The notes under the pieces: model-generated
Seen by the model: only the letters and a program-made list of their open reading frames with translations
Told to the model about the DNA's origin: nothing
Database searches by the model: none
In this document: positions 56,963 through 64,000 of the stretch, one piece after another
Numbering within the stretch: position 1 is the stretch's first letter
Layout: every line of letters starts with the position of its first letter
Assembly (NCBI RefSeq): GCF_002836255.1
Contig: NZ_PJAU01000055.1
Span: 62,001 to 126,000, forward strand
Length of the DNA: 64,000 nt
From: Colwellia sp. 75C3
GTDB lineage: Bacteria; Pseudomonadota; Gammaproteobacteria; Enterobacterales; Alteromonadaceae
Reading direction: 5' to 3'
Position numbers and translations under genes: made by a program

Positions 56963-58561
56963 ATGGATTCCATTCTGGTAATCATTGCCATATCGTTAGC
57001 CATTGCTAGCGTTATAAATATTATATTAACCAAATTTTCGATTTCCCATATTATTGGCTACATCATTACCGGCACTGTGGTTAGCACGCTTTTCGACTTT
57101 AATGGCAGTGAAAATCTTGACTCCCTAGAACTTATTGGTGAGTTTGGTATTGTTTTTCTCATGTTTACTATCGGTTTGGAAATGTCTTTTGCTAAATTAG
57201 GCAAAATGAAAAAACTAATATTTTATAATGGTTTTATGCAGGTGGCATTTAGCGCTTTAATTATTTTTATCTTGGCATTTTATGCTTTTAATCTTGATGC
57301 TATATCGTCATTAGTTATTGCGCTTTCATTCAGTTTGTCTTCAACGGCCATCGTATTACCTTACCTCAAAAAATCAAAAGATATTGTCACCCCTTATGGT
57401 GAAAAATCTGTCGCTATTTTAGTTTTTCAAGATTTAGCGGTGATTCCTATTTTATTACTAATGAGCTTCCTATCAAATAATGAATTATCACTAACCGACG
57501 TTTTATTAAAAACACTATTGTATGCCAGTGGTATTATTATTTTCATGTTCACCTTGGGAAAAAAAATAATCGCCTGGTTACTGCATTTCTCGTCTAATGC
57601 CCGAATGGAAGAGTTGTTTTTAAGTTCTGTTTTTACCATTGTTTTAGGGGCGTCATTGTTTGCCCATGAAATGGGTTTTACTTATTCATTAGGCGCATTT
57701 ATCGCCGGTATGATCATTGCTGAAACTAAATTTCATATAAAAGTAGAATCGGACATTTCTTCATATAAAGATCTGTTCTTAGGCGCATTTTTCTTTTCTA
57801 TTGGCACAAAAATAAATATTGATTACTTTATTAATCACCTGCATTGGGTGCTGGGTATTTTAGTATTGGTCATGGCTGTCAAAGCAATAATCATTTATAT
57901 GCTGATGAGAAAACAATCGAATAAAAGTGACTCAATAAAATCTGCGGTTGCCTTATGCCAAGTAGGGGAGTTCTCTTTCGCTATCTTTGCGCTGGCGCTA
58001 AATCAGCATATTATTACCGACGAGTTAGGCAGTTTCCTGATATTAATAACGGTACTATCAATGATTCTAACGCCTTTTATGGTGAACAAAATTTATAAAA
58101 TAGCGTCAATTTTTGTGGTCGAATTTTTTGAAGCAGACAACATAACCGCGGTAAAAACAACTAATCATACCATCGTTTGTGGCTTTGCTATTATTGGCCG
58201 AATTGTCGCTAAAGAACTAGCTAAACGAGGGGGTGATTTTTTAATTATTTCCGATAATTTACAACACGTATTACTTGCTAAAAAGCGTGGTTATAATGCT
58301 TATTTTGGTCATTTAGATAAACTGCCGGTATTAGAATCACTCAACGTAGAGCAAACGAGCAGTATTATTATCACGGTTAACTCATTAAAAAATAAACAAA
58401 TAATTTGTGAGTCAGTGCTGGATTATTATCCAGATGCAAACTTAGTGGTTAAAGTGAACACCCTTGAAGAAAAGGTTGCCTTGGCAGATATTAACATTAA
58501 ATATTTCGTGCATGCTCAACAGGAAACAGCAAAATTGTTAGTTAAAAAGAGTTTGGCTTAA
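56963..58561 (+). CDS. CPA2 monovalent cation/proton antiporter with RCK (TrkA-N) domain
   Basis: A 532-residue inner-membrane protein of the KefB/KefC/YbaL type. The N-terminal 380 residues hold about 12 membrane segments with HIIGYIITG, FGIVFLMFTIGLEM, FSLSSTAIVLPYL and FQDLAVIPILLL. The C-terminal TrkA-N domain (about 395-525) begins HTIVCGFAIIGRIVAKELAKRG; the nucleotide loop G-F-A-I-I-G departs from the usual GYGRVG. Probably exports potassium; ligand gating is not certain. Good SD (AGGAG). Confidence 0.9.
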   Translation: MDSILVIIAISLAIASVINIILTKFSISHIIGYIITGTVVSTLFDFNGSENLDSLELIGEFGIVFLMFTIGLEMSFAKLGKMKKLIFYNGFMQVAFSALIIFILAFYAFNLDAISSLVIALSFSLSSTAIVLPYLKKSKDIVTPYGEKSVAILVFQDLAVIPILLLMSFLSNNELSLTDVLLKTLLYASGIIIFMFTLGKKIIAWLLHFSSNARMEELFLSSVFTIVLGASLFAHEMGFTYSLGAFIAGMIIAETKFHIKVESDISSYKDLFLGAFFFSIGTKINIDYFINHLHWVLGILVLVMAVKAIIIYMLMRKQSNKSDSIKSAVALCQVGEFSFAIFALALNQHIITDELGSFLILITVLSMILTPFMVNKIYKIASIFVVEFFEADNITAVKTTNHTIVCGFAIIGRIVAKELAKRGGDFLIISDNLQHVLLAKKRGYNAYFGHLDKLPVLESLNVEQTSSIIITVNSLKNKQIICESVLDYYPDANLVVKVNTLEEKVALADINIKYFVHAQQETAKLLVKKSLA

Positions 58562-58744
58562 ATTAGTCTAATAATTTGTTTTCGATTACTTTTCTTGCGG
58601 TTTTAAATGAAGTTTAGCTGTAAATTTATCGTAGATGTTATGACTTATATTTTATAAGTAGGTTTTATTTTTAGCTGTAGATGATAATTTAATGCTATTA
58701 ATCTAATAAATAATAATAAACCTAGCATTGAGCCGAACTCTTTT

Positions 58745-60124
58745 ATGATAAACATTACAAATTTTGAACACACCAAGTTAGCGATTAAAAGTTGGCAAAT
58801 ACTTGAAAATGAAAGCTGGTGTATTTTGGGGCGAAATGGCGCTGGAAAACAATATCTTGATCAGCTTTTAACGGGCACTCTACAGCCTGACTCAGTAAGT
58901 GAGTTTAAAATTCCTCATGCAGATAAAGTAGGCATGGTTTCTTTTGAAAGCCAACAAGATGTTTATGAAAATGAATTTAAAATTGATGTTTCCGGTAATA
59001 GTAATGACAACGATAGTGGTACTAAAGCGAAAGATTTTTTACCCGAAGATAAACTCAACGATGTTTTGATCAGTGAGTTTGGTTTAAGTCATCGACTTGA
59101 AAGTGGTTATCGTCAGCTAAGTACAGGTGAGGGGAGAAAGCTCTTAATCTTACAAGCAATATTTAATGGCGTAGAGCTTTTGGTATGCGATAACCCCTTT
59201 GATAGCTTAGATGAAGCGTCCTGCTTAGCTTTATCAAATGCGCTAGAGCGGTTATCGAAAACAGGTATTAATGTTTTACTGATGCTAAACAATCGACAAG
59301 ATATTCCCCCATGGTGCAACAAGATTGCTTTTATTGAACGAGGACAGCTTGACGTTGTTGGTAAGCTAGACACGGATGAAACTAAGCGACAACTTGATGC
59401 TTTATTAGCGCCAGTGTCTGACGATGTTAGTTGGCCAACTAACATGCAAGAATTGTGTGATTATAAGCACCCCCATTTAGTAAAACTGATTAAGGGAAAA
59501 GTTCAGTACAAGGGCGTGAGTGTTTTTGAAGATTTAGATGTTTGCATCACGCCATTGCAGCATACCCTGATAACGGGTCCGAACGGCAGTGGCAAGTCGA
59601 CATTAATGCAGTTAATTACCGGCGATTGCACTCAATGTTATAGCAATGATATTCATGTGTTAGGTTACAAAAGAGGCTCGGGTGAAAGCATCTGGGAACT
59701 TAAGAAAGACATGGGTATTGTCAGTGCGGAATTACACCGACAATACCGAGTTAATGGGGATTTGTTAACGGTCGTACTTTCCGGTTTTTATGACTCTATT
59801 GGTCTTTACCAACAACCGGAACAGCATAAAATAGAAATCGCTCGACAATGGTTAAACAAAATAGGTTTATTGGCGCAACAACATAGTTCTTTTCGAACGT
59901 TAAGTTATGGAGAACAACGTTTAGCTTTAATCGCTAGAGCCTTGGTTAAATCTCCCTATTTATTGATTTTAGATGAGCCGACCCAAGGTTTAGATGAACT
60001 TAATCGTCATAGAGTGCTTAATTTTTTAGAACACTTATCCGAACAAAAACACAGTACTATGTTACTCGTTAGTCACCGTAAAGATGAATATCTTTCAATA
60101 TTTAAGCAGCATATAAAATTGTAA
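58745..60124 (+). CDS. modF: ModF-like double-ATPase ABC protein
   Basis: A 459-residue cytoplasmic protein with two ABC ATPase domains and no membrane segments. Domain 2 is complete: Walker A GPNGSGKST, signature LSYGEQRLA, Walker B LLILDEPTQGLD. Domain 1 is degenerate: Walker A GRNGAGKQY (Ser/Thr replaced by Gln), signature LSTGEGRKL, Walker B LLVCDNPFDSLD (catalytic Glu replaced by Asn). E. coli ModF (490 residues) has this two-domain form. No modABC genes are adjacent, so a molybdate role is inferred from homology only. Confidence 0.82.
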   Translation: MINITNFEHTKLAIKSWQILENESWCILGRNGAGKQYLDQLLTGTLQPDSVSEFKIPHADKVGMVSFESQQDVYENEFKIDVSGNSNDNDSGTKAKDFLPEDKLNDVLISEFGLSHRLESGYRQLSTGEGRKLLILQAIFNGVELLVCDNPFDSLDEASCLALSNALERLSKTGINVLLMLNNRQDIPPWCNKIAFIERGQLDVVGKLDTDETKRQLDALLAPVSDDVSWPTNMQELCDYKHPHLVKLIKGKVQYKGVSVFEDLDVCITPLQHTLITGPNGSGKSTLMQLITGDCTQCYSNDIHVLGYKRGSGESIWELKKDMGIVSAELHRQYRVNGDLLTVVLSGFYDSIGLYQQPEQHKIEIARQWLNKIGLLAQQHSSFRTLSYGEQRLALIARALVKSPYLLILDEPTQGLDELNRHRVLNFLEHLSEQKHSTMLLVSHRKDEYLSIFKQHIKL

Positions 60125-60158
60125 CCGCTCTCAAGTCGTTACAGCGATATAAACGCCT

Positions 60159-61274
60159 TTAGTTAACTGACTTAGTGTCAGCATAGTTTGGATAGTCGGT
60201 ATAACCCCGTGCATCTCCACCAAACAATGTTGATGTGTCAGTAATCTCGTTTAAAGGCAATTCATGACCAAAGCGGTAAGGTAAATCAGGGTTAGCTAAG
60301 AACTTTCGTCCATAAGCGACGAAGTCTACTAAACCTGTATCGATGAGATCAACGCCTGTTTTTGCAGTGTAATTACCAGCAACAACAATACTACCGTTAA
60401 AGTTAGCACGAAGGGCATGTCTAAATTCATCACTTACCATTGGTGCATCATCCCAATCAGCCTCTGAAAGATGAATGTAATCTAAACCCATTTCATTAAA
60501 CTTCTTACTAGCGAGTAAAATAGCATCTATTGCTTCAGCGTCATCCATACCGCGTTGTGTTATGAAAGGAGCAAGGCGAATGCCTACTTTATTTGCGCCA
60601 ATTTCGTCGCCTACCGCTTCGAGCACTTCCATAACAAACCGTAATCGATTGGTGATTGAACCACCGTATTCATCGTCACGTTTATTTGAACTACGACGCA
60701 AAAATTGGTCAATCAAATAACCATTGCCACCATGAATCTCAATACCATCAAATCCCGCTTCGATAGCATTGCTGGCTGCGCGACGATAATCGAGAATAAT
60801 CTCTTTAATATCTTGCTTTGATAACGCACGTGGTACTGGACAATCTAGCATTCGGCCAATACCGTCAACACCAACAACCCAGACTTGTGCATCTGGCGCT
60901 ATAGCTGATGGTGCAACAGGTAGTCCATCGGCGTGGAATGAGGCATGAGACATTCGTCCGACATGCCACAACTGAGAAACGATATGGCCGTTTGCCTGGT
61001 GAACAGCTTGAGTCACTTTTTTCCAACCCGTTACTTGCTCAGCTGTAAACATACCAGGGGTAAATGAGTAGCCTTTTCCTTGTGCAGATATTTGTGTTGC
61101 TTCTGTAATAATAAAACCTGCGCTGGCGCGTTGTGCGTAATATTCCGCCATTAAGTCAGTGGGGATATCGTTAGGTTGAGCGGTACGTGAACGCGTCATG
61201 GGTGCTAAGACAATCCTATTACTTGCTTTGAATGTACCTAACTTCTTTGAGCTAAATAAAATTGAGTTTTTCAT
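60159..61274 (-). CDS. Old Yellow Enzyme-family alkene reductase
   Basis: A 371-residue FMN-dependent NAD(P)H reductase, TIM-barrel fold, cytoplasmic. Family marks: NRIVLAPMTRSRT (start of barrel), QLWHVGRMSH, the substrate His/Asn pair in IHGGNGYLIDQFLR, and FVAYGRKFLANPDLPYR at the flavin-binding C-terminus. Close to NemA-type enzymes that reduce unsaturated carbonyls and N-ethylmaleimide. Its start overlaps the VOC gene stop by 4 bases (ATGA), so the two are translationally coupled. Confidence 0.94.
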   Translation of the reverse strand: MKNSILFSSKKLGTFKASNRIVLAPMTRSRTAQPNDIPTDLMAEYYAQRASAGFIITEATQISAQGKGYSFTPGMFTAEQVTGWKKVTQAVHQANGHIVSQLWHVGRMSHASFHADGLPVAPSAIAPDAQVWVVGVDGIGRMLDCPVPRALSKQDIKEIILDYRRAASNAIEAGFDGIEIHGGNGYLIDQFLRRSSNKRDDEYGGSITNRLRFVMEVLEAVGDEIGANKVGIRLAPFITQRGMDDAEAIDAILLASKKFNEMGLDYIHLSEADWDDAPMVSDEFRHALRANFNGSIVVAGNYTAKTGVDLIDTGLVDFVAYGRKFLANPDLPYRFGHELPLNEITDTSTLFGGDARGYTDYPNYADTKSVN

Positions 61275-61723
61275 AATATTTTTCCTCCTAAAAATTGTAG
61301 ATTTTCGTTAGTTTGATATGTCAGTTGAGTCTTTATTTCTGCTGTTTCTTTAATTAGCTTTTGTTGGCCATTAAGGGGAAAAAGCATTTCTACAGTTAAG
61401 CCATCAGGGCCGATAATAAATACCTGTCGTTCATTTGAAATAGGTACTACCTTTTCGGTAAAGGTGTGAGTGCTATCATTAAGTCGCTTCAGTAGTGCAC
61501 TGTAATCGGCGCCTTCAAGTGCAACATGGGCAATTGAACCATTGCTAAAAACTGAGTGAGGTTGCTCGGCGATATGTATTAATGGCTTTTCTTCGTTATA
61601 CATCCATAATCCATTGAATGGAAAAGGTGGACGATTTCCTATGTGTAAACCAATCAATTTGGTCCAAAATTCCTCCATTGCTTTAAGGTCTGTCGTTAGC
61701 ACTAAAACGTGATTAATATGCAT
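61271..61723 (-). CDS. VOC (glyoxalase-fold) family protein
   Basis: A 150-residue protein with vicinal oxygen chelate topology: INHVLVLTTDLKAMEEFWTKLIGL at the start, then LIHIAE (possible metal His), HVALEGADYSALLKRL, and a C-terminal strand VFIIGPDGLTVEMLFPL with the usual Glu. It probably binds a metal and an electrophilic substrate, such as a reactive aldehyde. First gene of a two-gene operon with the Old Yellow Enzyme and divergent from a LysR regulator. Confidence 0.87.
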   Translation of the reverse strand: MHINHVLVLTTDLKAMEEFWTKLIGLHIGNRPPFPFNGLWMYNEEKPLIHIAEQPHSVFSNGSIAHVALEGADYSALLKRLNDSTHTFTEKVVPISNERQVFIIGPDGLTVEMLFPLNGQQKLIKETAEIKTQLTYQTNENLQFLGGKIL

Positions 61724-61789
61724 GTTCTATCCCTTTAATTACTTGCCATGTGTTTTGTGAGTTAAATAATAGGTCTTGCTAATAAACAA

Positions 61790-61808
61790 AACAATTACCA
61801 TAATTGTT
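61790..61808. promoter_or_regulatory. LysR-type operator between VOC gene and lysR gene
   Basis: AACAATTA-CCA-TAATTGTT is a perfect 8-3-8 inverted repeat in the 132-bp divergent gap; LysR regulators bind such T-N11-A dyads next to their own gene. Confidence 0.6.
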
Positions 61809-61855
61809 AAAACATTCTTCTGTAATTCGGAATAATATGAGCAAGACAACACGAT

Positions 61856-62779
61856 ATGGATAAGCTCGGCGATATTGACTTGTTTGTCAGGGTGATAAAA
61901 AATCAAGGTTTGGCTGCTGCAGGAAGGGAAGTAGGACTTTCACCTGCAAGAATGACAGCGCGAATAAACGGGTTAGAAGAAAGATATGGCGTTCGGCTTC
62001 TTAACCGGACAACTCGTCAGGTATCTTTAACTGATGAGGGACGAAAATTCTACATCTCTTGTGAGCGTATTTTAGCTGAAGTCGAGCAGGCTGAAACGTC
62101 ATTACAAACAGGCCAAACAAGTTTTACTGGTGCACTACATATAACTGCGCCGTCTGATCTTGGTCAACAACATATAGCACCGGTATTATCAACGTTTGTA
62201 GAAGAGCATCCTGGCATTACACCTTATCTCTATCTATCTGACAGTGTTGTTGACTTAGTCGGAAACGGTTTCGATTTAGGCATCCGTTATGGCAACCTAA
62301 AAGACAGTACGCTAATAGCACGTAGATTGGCGAGCAATCGCCGAGTATTATGTGCCTCACCTGATTATTTGAAACGAAAAGGCACACCAAGGTTACCAGA
62401 AGAGTTAACAGATCATGATTGTTTAACCATGGTACGTATGACCGAACCTCTAACTACTTGGTATTTTCAACGAACGGGTGAAAATAGTTCTGTTTCAATT
62501 AAAGGGGCTCGTGCTTCCAATGATGGTGCTTTGATTCGGCGTTGGACCGTTGAAGGCGCTGGCATTGCACTAAAGTCATATTGGGATATCGCCGATGATC
62601 TAAAAGCGAAACGCTTAGTGACCATCATGGATAATTACCAATATGATTTTAGTAGAACTGGAACTTCAGGAGGAGCTGATCTTCATGTTCTTTATCCTAA
62701 TAGAAAATTCATTTCACAGCGTACTACTGCATTTATTGATGCTTTAAAGGATTATTTTTATTCAGTGAACAGCGAATAA
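61856..62779 (+). CDS. LysR-family transcriptional regulator
   Basis: A 307-residue regulator. Winged helix-turn-helix at residues about 3-62 (LFVRVIKNQGLAAAGREVGLSPARMTARINGLEERYGVRLLNRTTRQVSLTDEG), then a substrate-binding-like effector domain (about 90-300). Members with this layout commonly control a divergent oxidoreductase operon; here VOC-OYE. Probable inducer: an electrophile or unsaturated carbonyl, by inference from the target enzymes. Confidence 0.92.
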   Translation: MDKLGDIDLFVRVIKNQGLAAAGREVGLSPARMTARINGLEERYGVRLLNRTTRQVSLTDEGRKFYISCERILAEVEQAETSLQTGQTSFTGALHITAPSDLGQQHIAPVLSTFVEEHPGITPYLYLSDSVVDLVGNGFDLGIRYGNLKDSTLIARRLASNRRVLCASPDYLKRKGTPRLPEELTDHDCLTMVRMTEPLTTWYFQRTGENSSVSIKGARASNDGALIRRWTVEGAGIALKSYWDIADDLKAKRLVTIMDNYQYDFSRTGTSGGADLHVLYPNRKFISQRTTAFIDALKDYFYSVNSE

Positions 62780-63227
62780 GCCAGATATCAATAAAGCCTT
62801 TATGCACAGCTCAACTATTTCTTGAATACCGTATTTAGCGGTTGTTAATTCATGTCGTTAAGAAAAATGACAATTAACTATCAAGCTATTGTTTCAAATG
62901 TATTTTATAACTTAAATTAGTCATGAATATTACTATGAAATAGGATGTGGTACTTAGTGGTATTTGAATATTTTAGATTACCCTCTTATCAATTCTTGTT
63001 AATCCTCATTTATCTCTAATTATTTTCAACTGGTTTATTCATTATTTTATTCATTAATAAAACTCAATAGAGATAGTTAGAATACGAACCTTTTACTTTC
63101 AATGGTAAATTTTCACTTAGTCATTAGTGCTAATTATTACGTTGTTTTTAGCTGTTTCAAGCCATTTCTCGATCGTTTTATAATTATTGTCACTTGATGT
63201 TTTTGGTTAAAATCGTTAGTATTATAA
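62780..63227. other. Intergenic region before betI
   Basis: AT-rich; no ORF, RNA gene or repeat recognised. The right end merges into the betI promoter (TATAAT at 63223-63228 overlapped by the operator). Confidence 0.4.
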
Positions 63228-63247
63228 TTAATTGAACGTTCAATTAA
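63228..63247. promoter_or_regulatory. BetI operator palindrome
   Basis: TTAATTGAACGTTCAATTAA is a perfect 20-bp palindrome. It overlaps the TATAAT at 63223-63228 and lies 20 bp before the betI start, fitting TetR-type autorepression. Confidence 0.8.
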
Positions 63248-63266
63248 AAAAGATTTTGAGAGATGA

Positions 63267-63866
63267 ATGCCAAAAGTTGGAATGAAACCACTACGAAAAC
63301 AGCAATTAATTAACGCTACTTTAGAATCTGTGGCGCAATACGGCTTACAAAACACCACTATTATTACCATTAGCAGGATCGCCGGATTATCGTCAGGCAT
63401 CATTAGTCATTATTTTGGTGGTAAGCAGGGATTAGTCGAAGCAACGGTTAAACATCTGTTGGATCAATTGAAGTCAGCCTTACTAGAACGTGTTAGTCAG
63501 CCTAACCTTAGTGCGACTGAACGACTTGAAATGATCATTGAGGCAAACTTCACCCAATTACAACGTTCAGCACCCGCAACAAAAACCTGGCTAAGCTTCT
63601 GGGCGCAGTCTATGCACCAACCCGGACTAGCTCGGTTACAACATATCAACAGTAAACGCTTGTACAGCAACCTACTTTTTTCTTTTCGACAATTATTAAC
63701 AGATGATTCAGCGGTTATAGCGGCTAAACAAACCGCTGCGATGATTGATGGTTTCTGGTTACGAAGCGCATTAAGTCCGAGGCCTGAAGAAGAATTTAAA
63801 CAGGCTCAACAATTATGTAAAAAATTTATAAATGATCTGCTTATACCAGTTTCATTAATTAGGTGA
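63267..63866 (+). CDS. betI: TetR-family choline-responsive repressor BetI
   Basis: A 199-residue repressor. N-terminal helix-turn-helix (about 8-55: RKQQLINATLESVAQYGLQNTTI then IAGLSSGIISHYFGGKQGLVEATV) is strongly BetI-like, and the C-terminus (TKTWLSFWAQSMHQPGLARLQHINSKRLYSNL) keeps the choline-sensing core. BetI represses glycine-betaine synthesis genes (betA, betB, betT), which probably lie beyond the right edge. The start ATG at 63267 is preferred; the ATG at 63263 is in another frame. Confidence 0.94.
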   Translation: MPKVGMKPLRKQQLINATLESVAQYGLQNTTIITISRIAGLSSGIISHYFGGKQGLVEATVKHLLDQLKSALLERVSQPNLSATERLEMIIEANFTQLQRSAPATKTWLSFWAQSMHQPGLARLQHINSKRLYSNLLFSFRQLLTDDSAVIAAKQTAAMIDGFWLRSALSPRPEEEFKQAQQLCKKFINDLLIPVSLIR

Positions 63867-64000
63867 TCTACTTTATACGTAGGGAAAATTGCCAATTACT
63901 AGGCATTTATTTTAATAACTAGTTGTTCTAATTATTAAATAAATAACAAAGTAGTTGGTGATTTTAACAAGTAGAAATGATCACATAGTTAGTGATATTG

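Overview
The window looks like chromosomal DNA of a cold-adapted marine gammaproteobacterium of the Alteromonadales, most like Colwellia. This is inferred from the AT-rich composition, the protein families and the gene order; no database search was run. One stretch keeps enterobacterial order exactly: ybgC-tolQ-tolR-tolA-tolB-pal-cpoB, then a tRNA-Lys cluster, then nadA. No phage, integrase, IS transposase or CRISPR array is visible.

Layout. 1-8.8 kb: leuS (minus, 3' end cut by the window edge), a DUF1451 zinc-ribbon protein, a Lon-like AAA protease, a possible PilZ protein, and the cold-shock RNA helicase deaD/csdA with a long 5' leader. 8.9-14.3 kb: the Tol-Pal operon. 14.5-16.4 kb: eight identical tRNA-Lys(UUU) genes followed by six ~125-bp tandem units that keep only the 3' part of the same tRNA. 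16.7-18 kb: nadA and tRNA-Ser(GGA). 18-27.3 kb: accessory genes (solute-binding protein, diguanylate cyclase, Nramp-like carrier without the metal-binding motifs, Sel1 protein, alpha/beta hydrolase, ToxR-type regulator with a propeller, SnoaL lipoprotein, nitrobindin-like protein). 27.4-32.5 kb: cpxA-cpxR divergent from a cpxP-like gene, with a phased array of CpxR half-sites between them, then a CHASE3 hybrid kinase. 32.5-37 kb: hpt and a purine permease, and a SulP transporter. 37-41 kb: a decayed two-component system (receiver only, with a kinase tail fragment) divergent from a very large multi-module lipoprotein; five phased GCTTAC repeats lie between them. 41-48.5 kb: OsmC-YcaO fusion, heme-type DUF3365-GGDEF protein, EF-hand protein, YHYH lipoprotein, MITE-like repeat, metallo-beta-lactamase-fold protein. 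48.7-53.9 kb: type IV minor pilin operon without pilY1 but with an outsized PilV. 54-56.4 kb: baeS-baeR. 57-60 kb: CPA2 K+/H+ antiporter and ModF-like ABC protein. 60-64 kb: Old Yellow Enzyme and VOC protein divergent from a LysR regulator, and betI with a perfect palindromic operator.

How the genes work together: envelope integrity and envelope stress recur (Tol-Pal, Cpx, Bae, CpxP-like protein, lipoproteins), together with c-di-GMP signalling and surface pili. Translation in the cold is served by csdA and the tRNA-Lys array. The observations most worth following are the tRNA-Lys array with its tRNA-derived tandem tail, the 929-residue multi-hydrolase lipoprotein with its phased operator and gutted regulator, and the pilin operon in which an enlarged PilV may replace PilY1.
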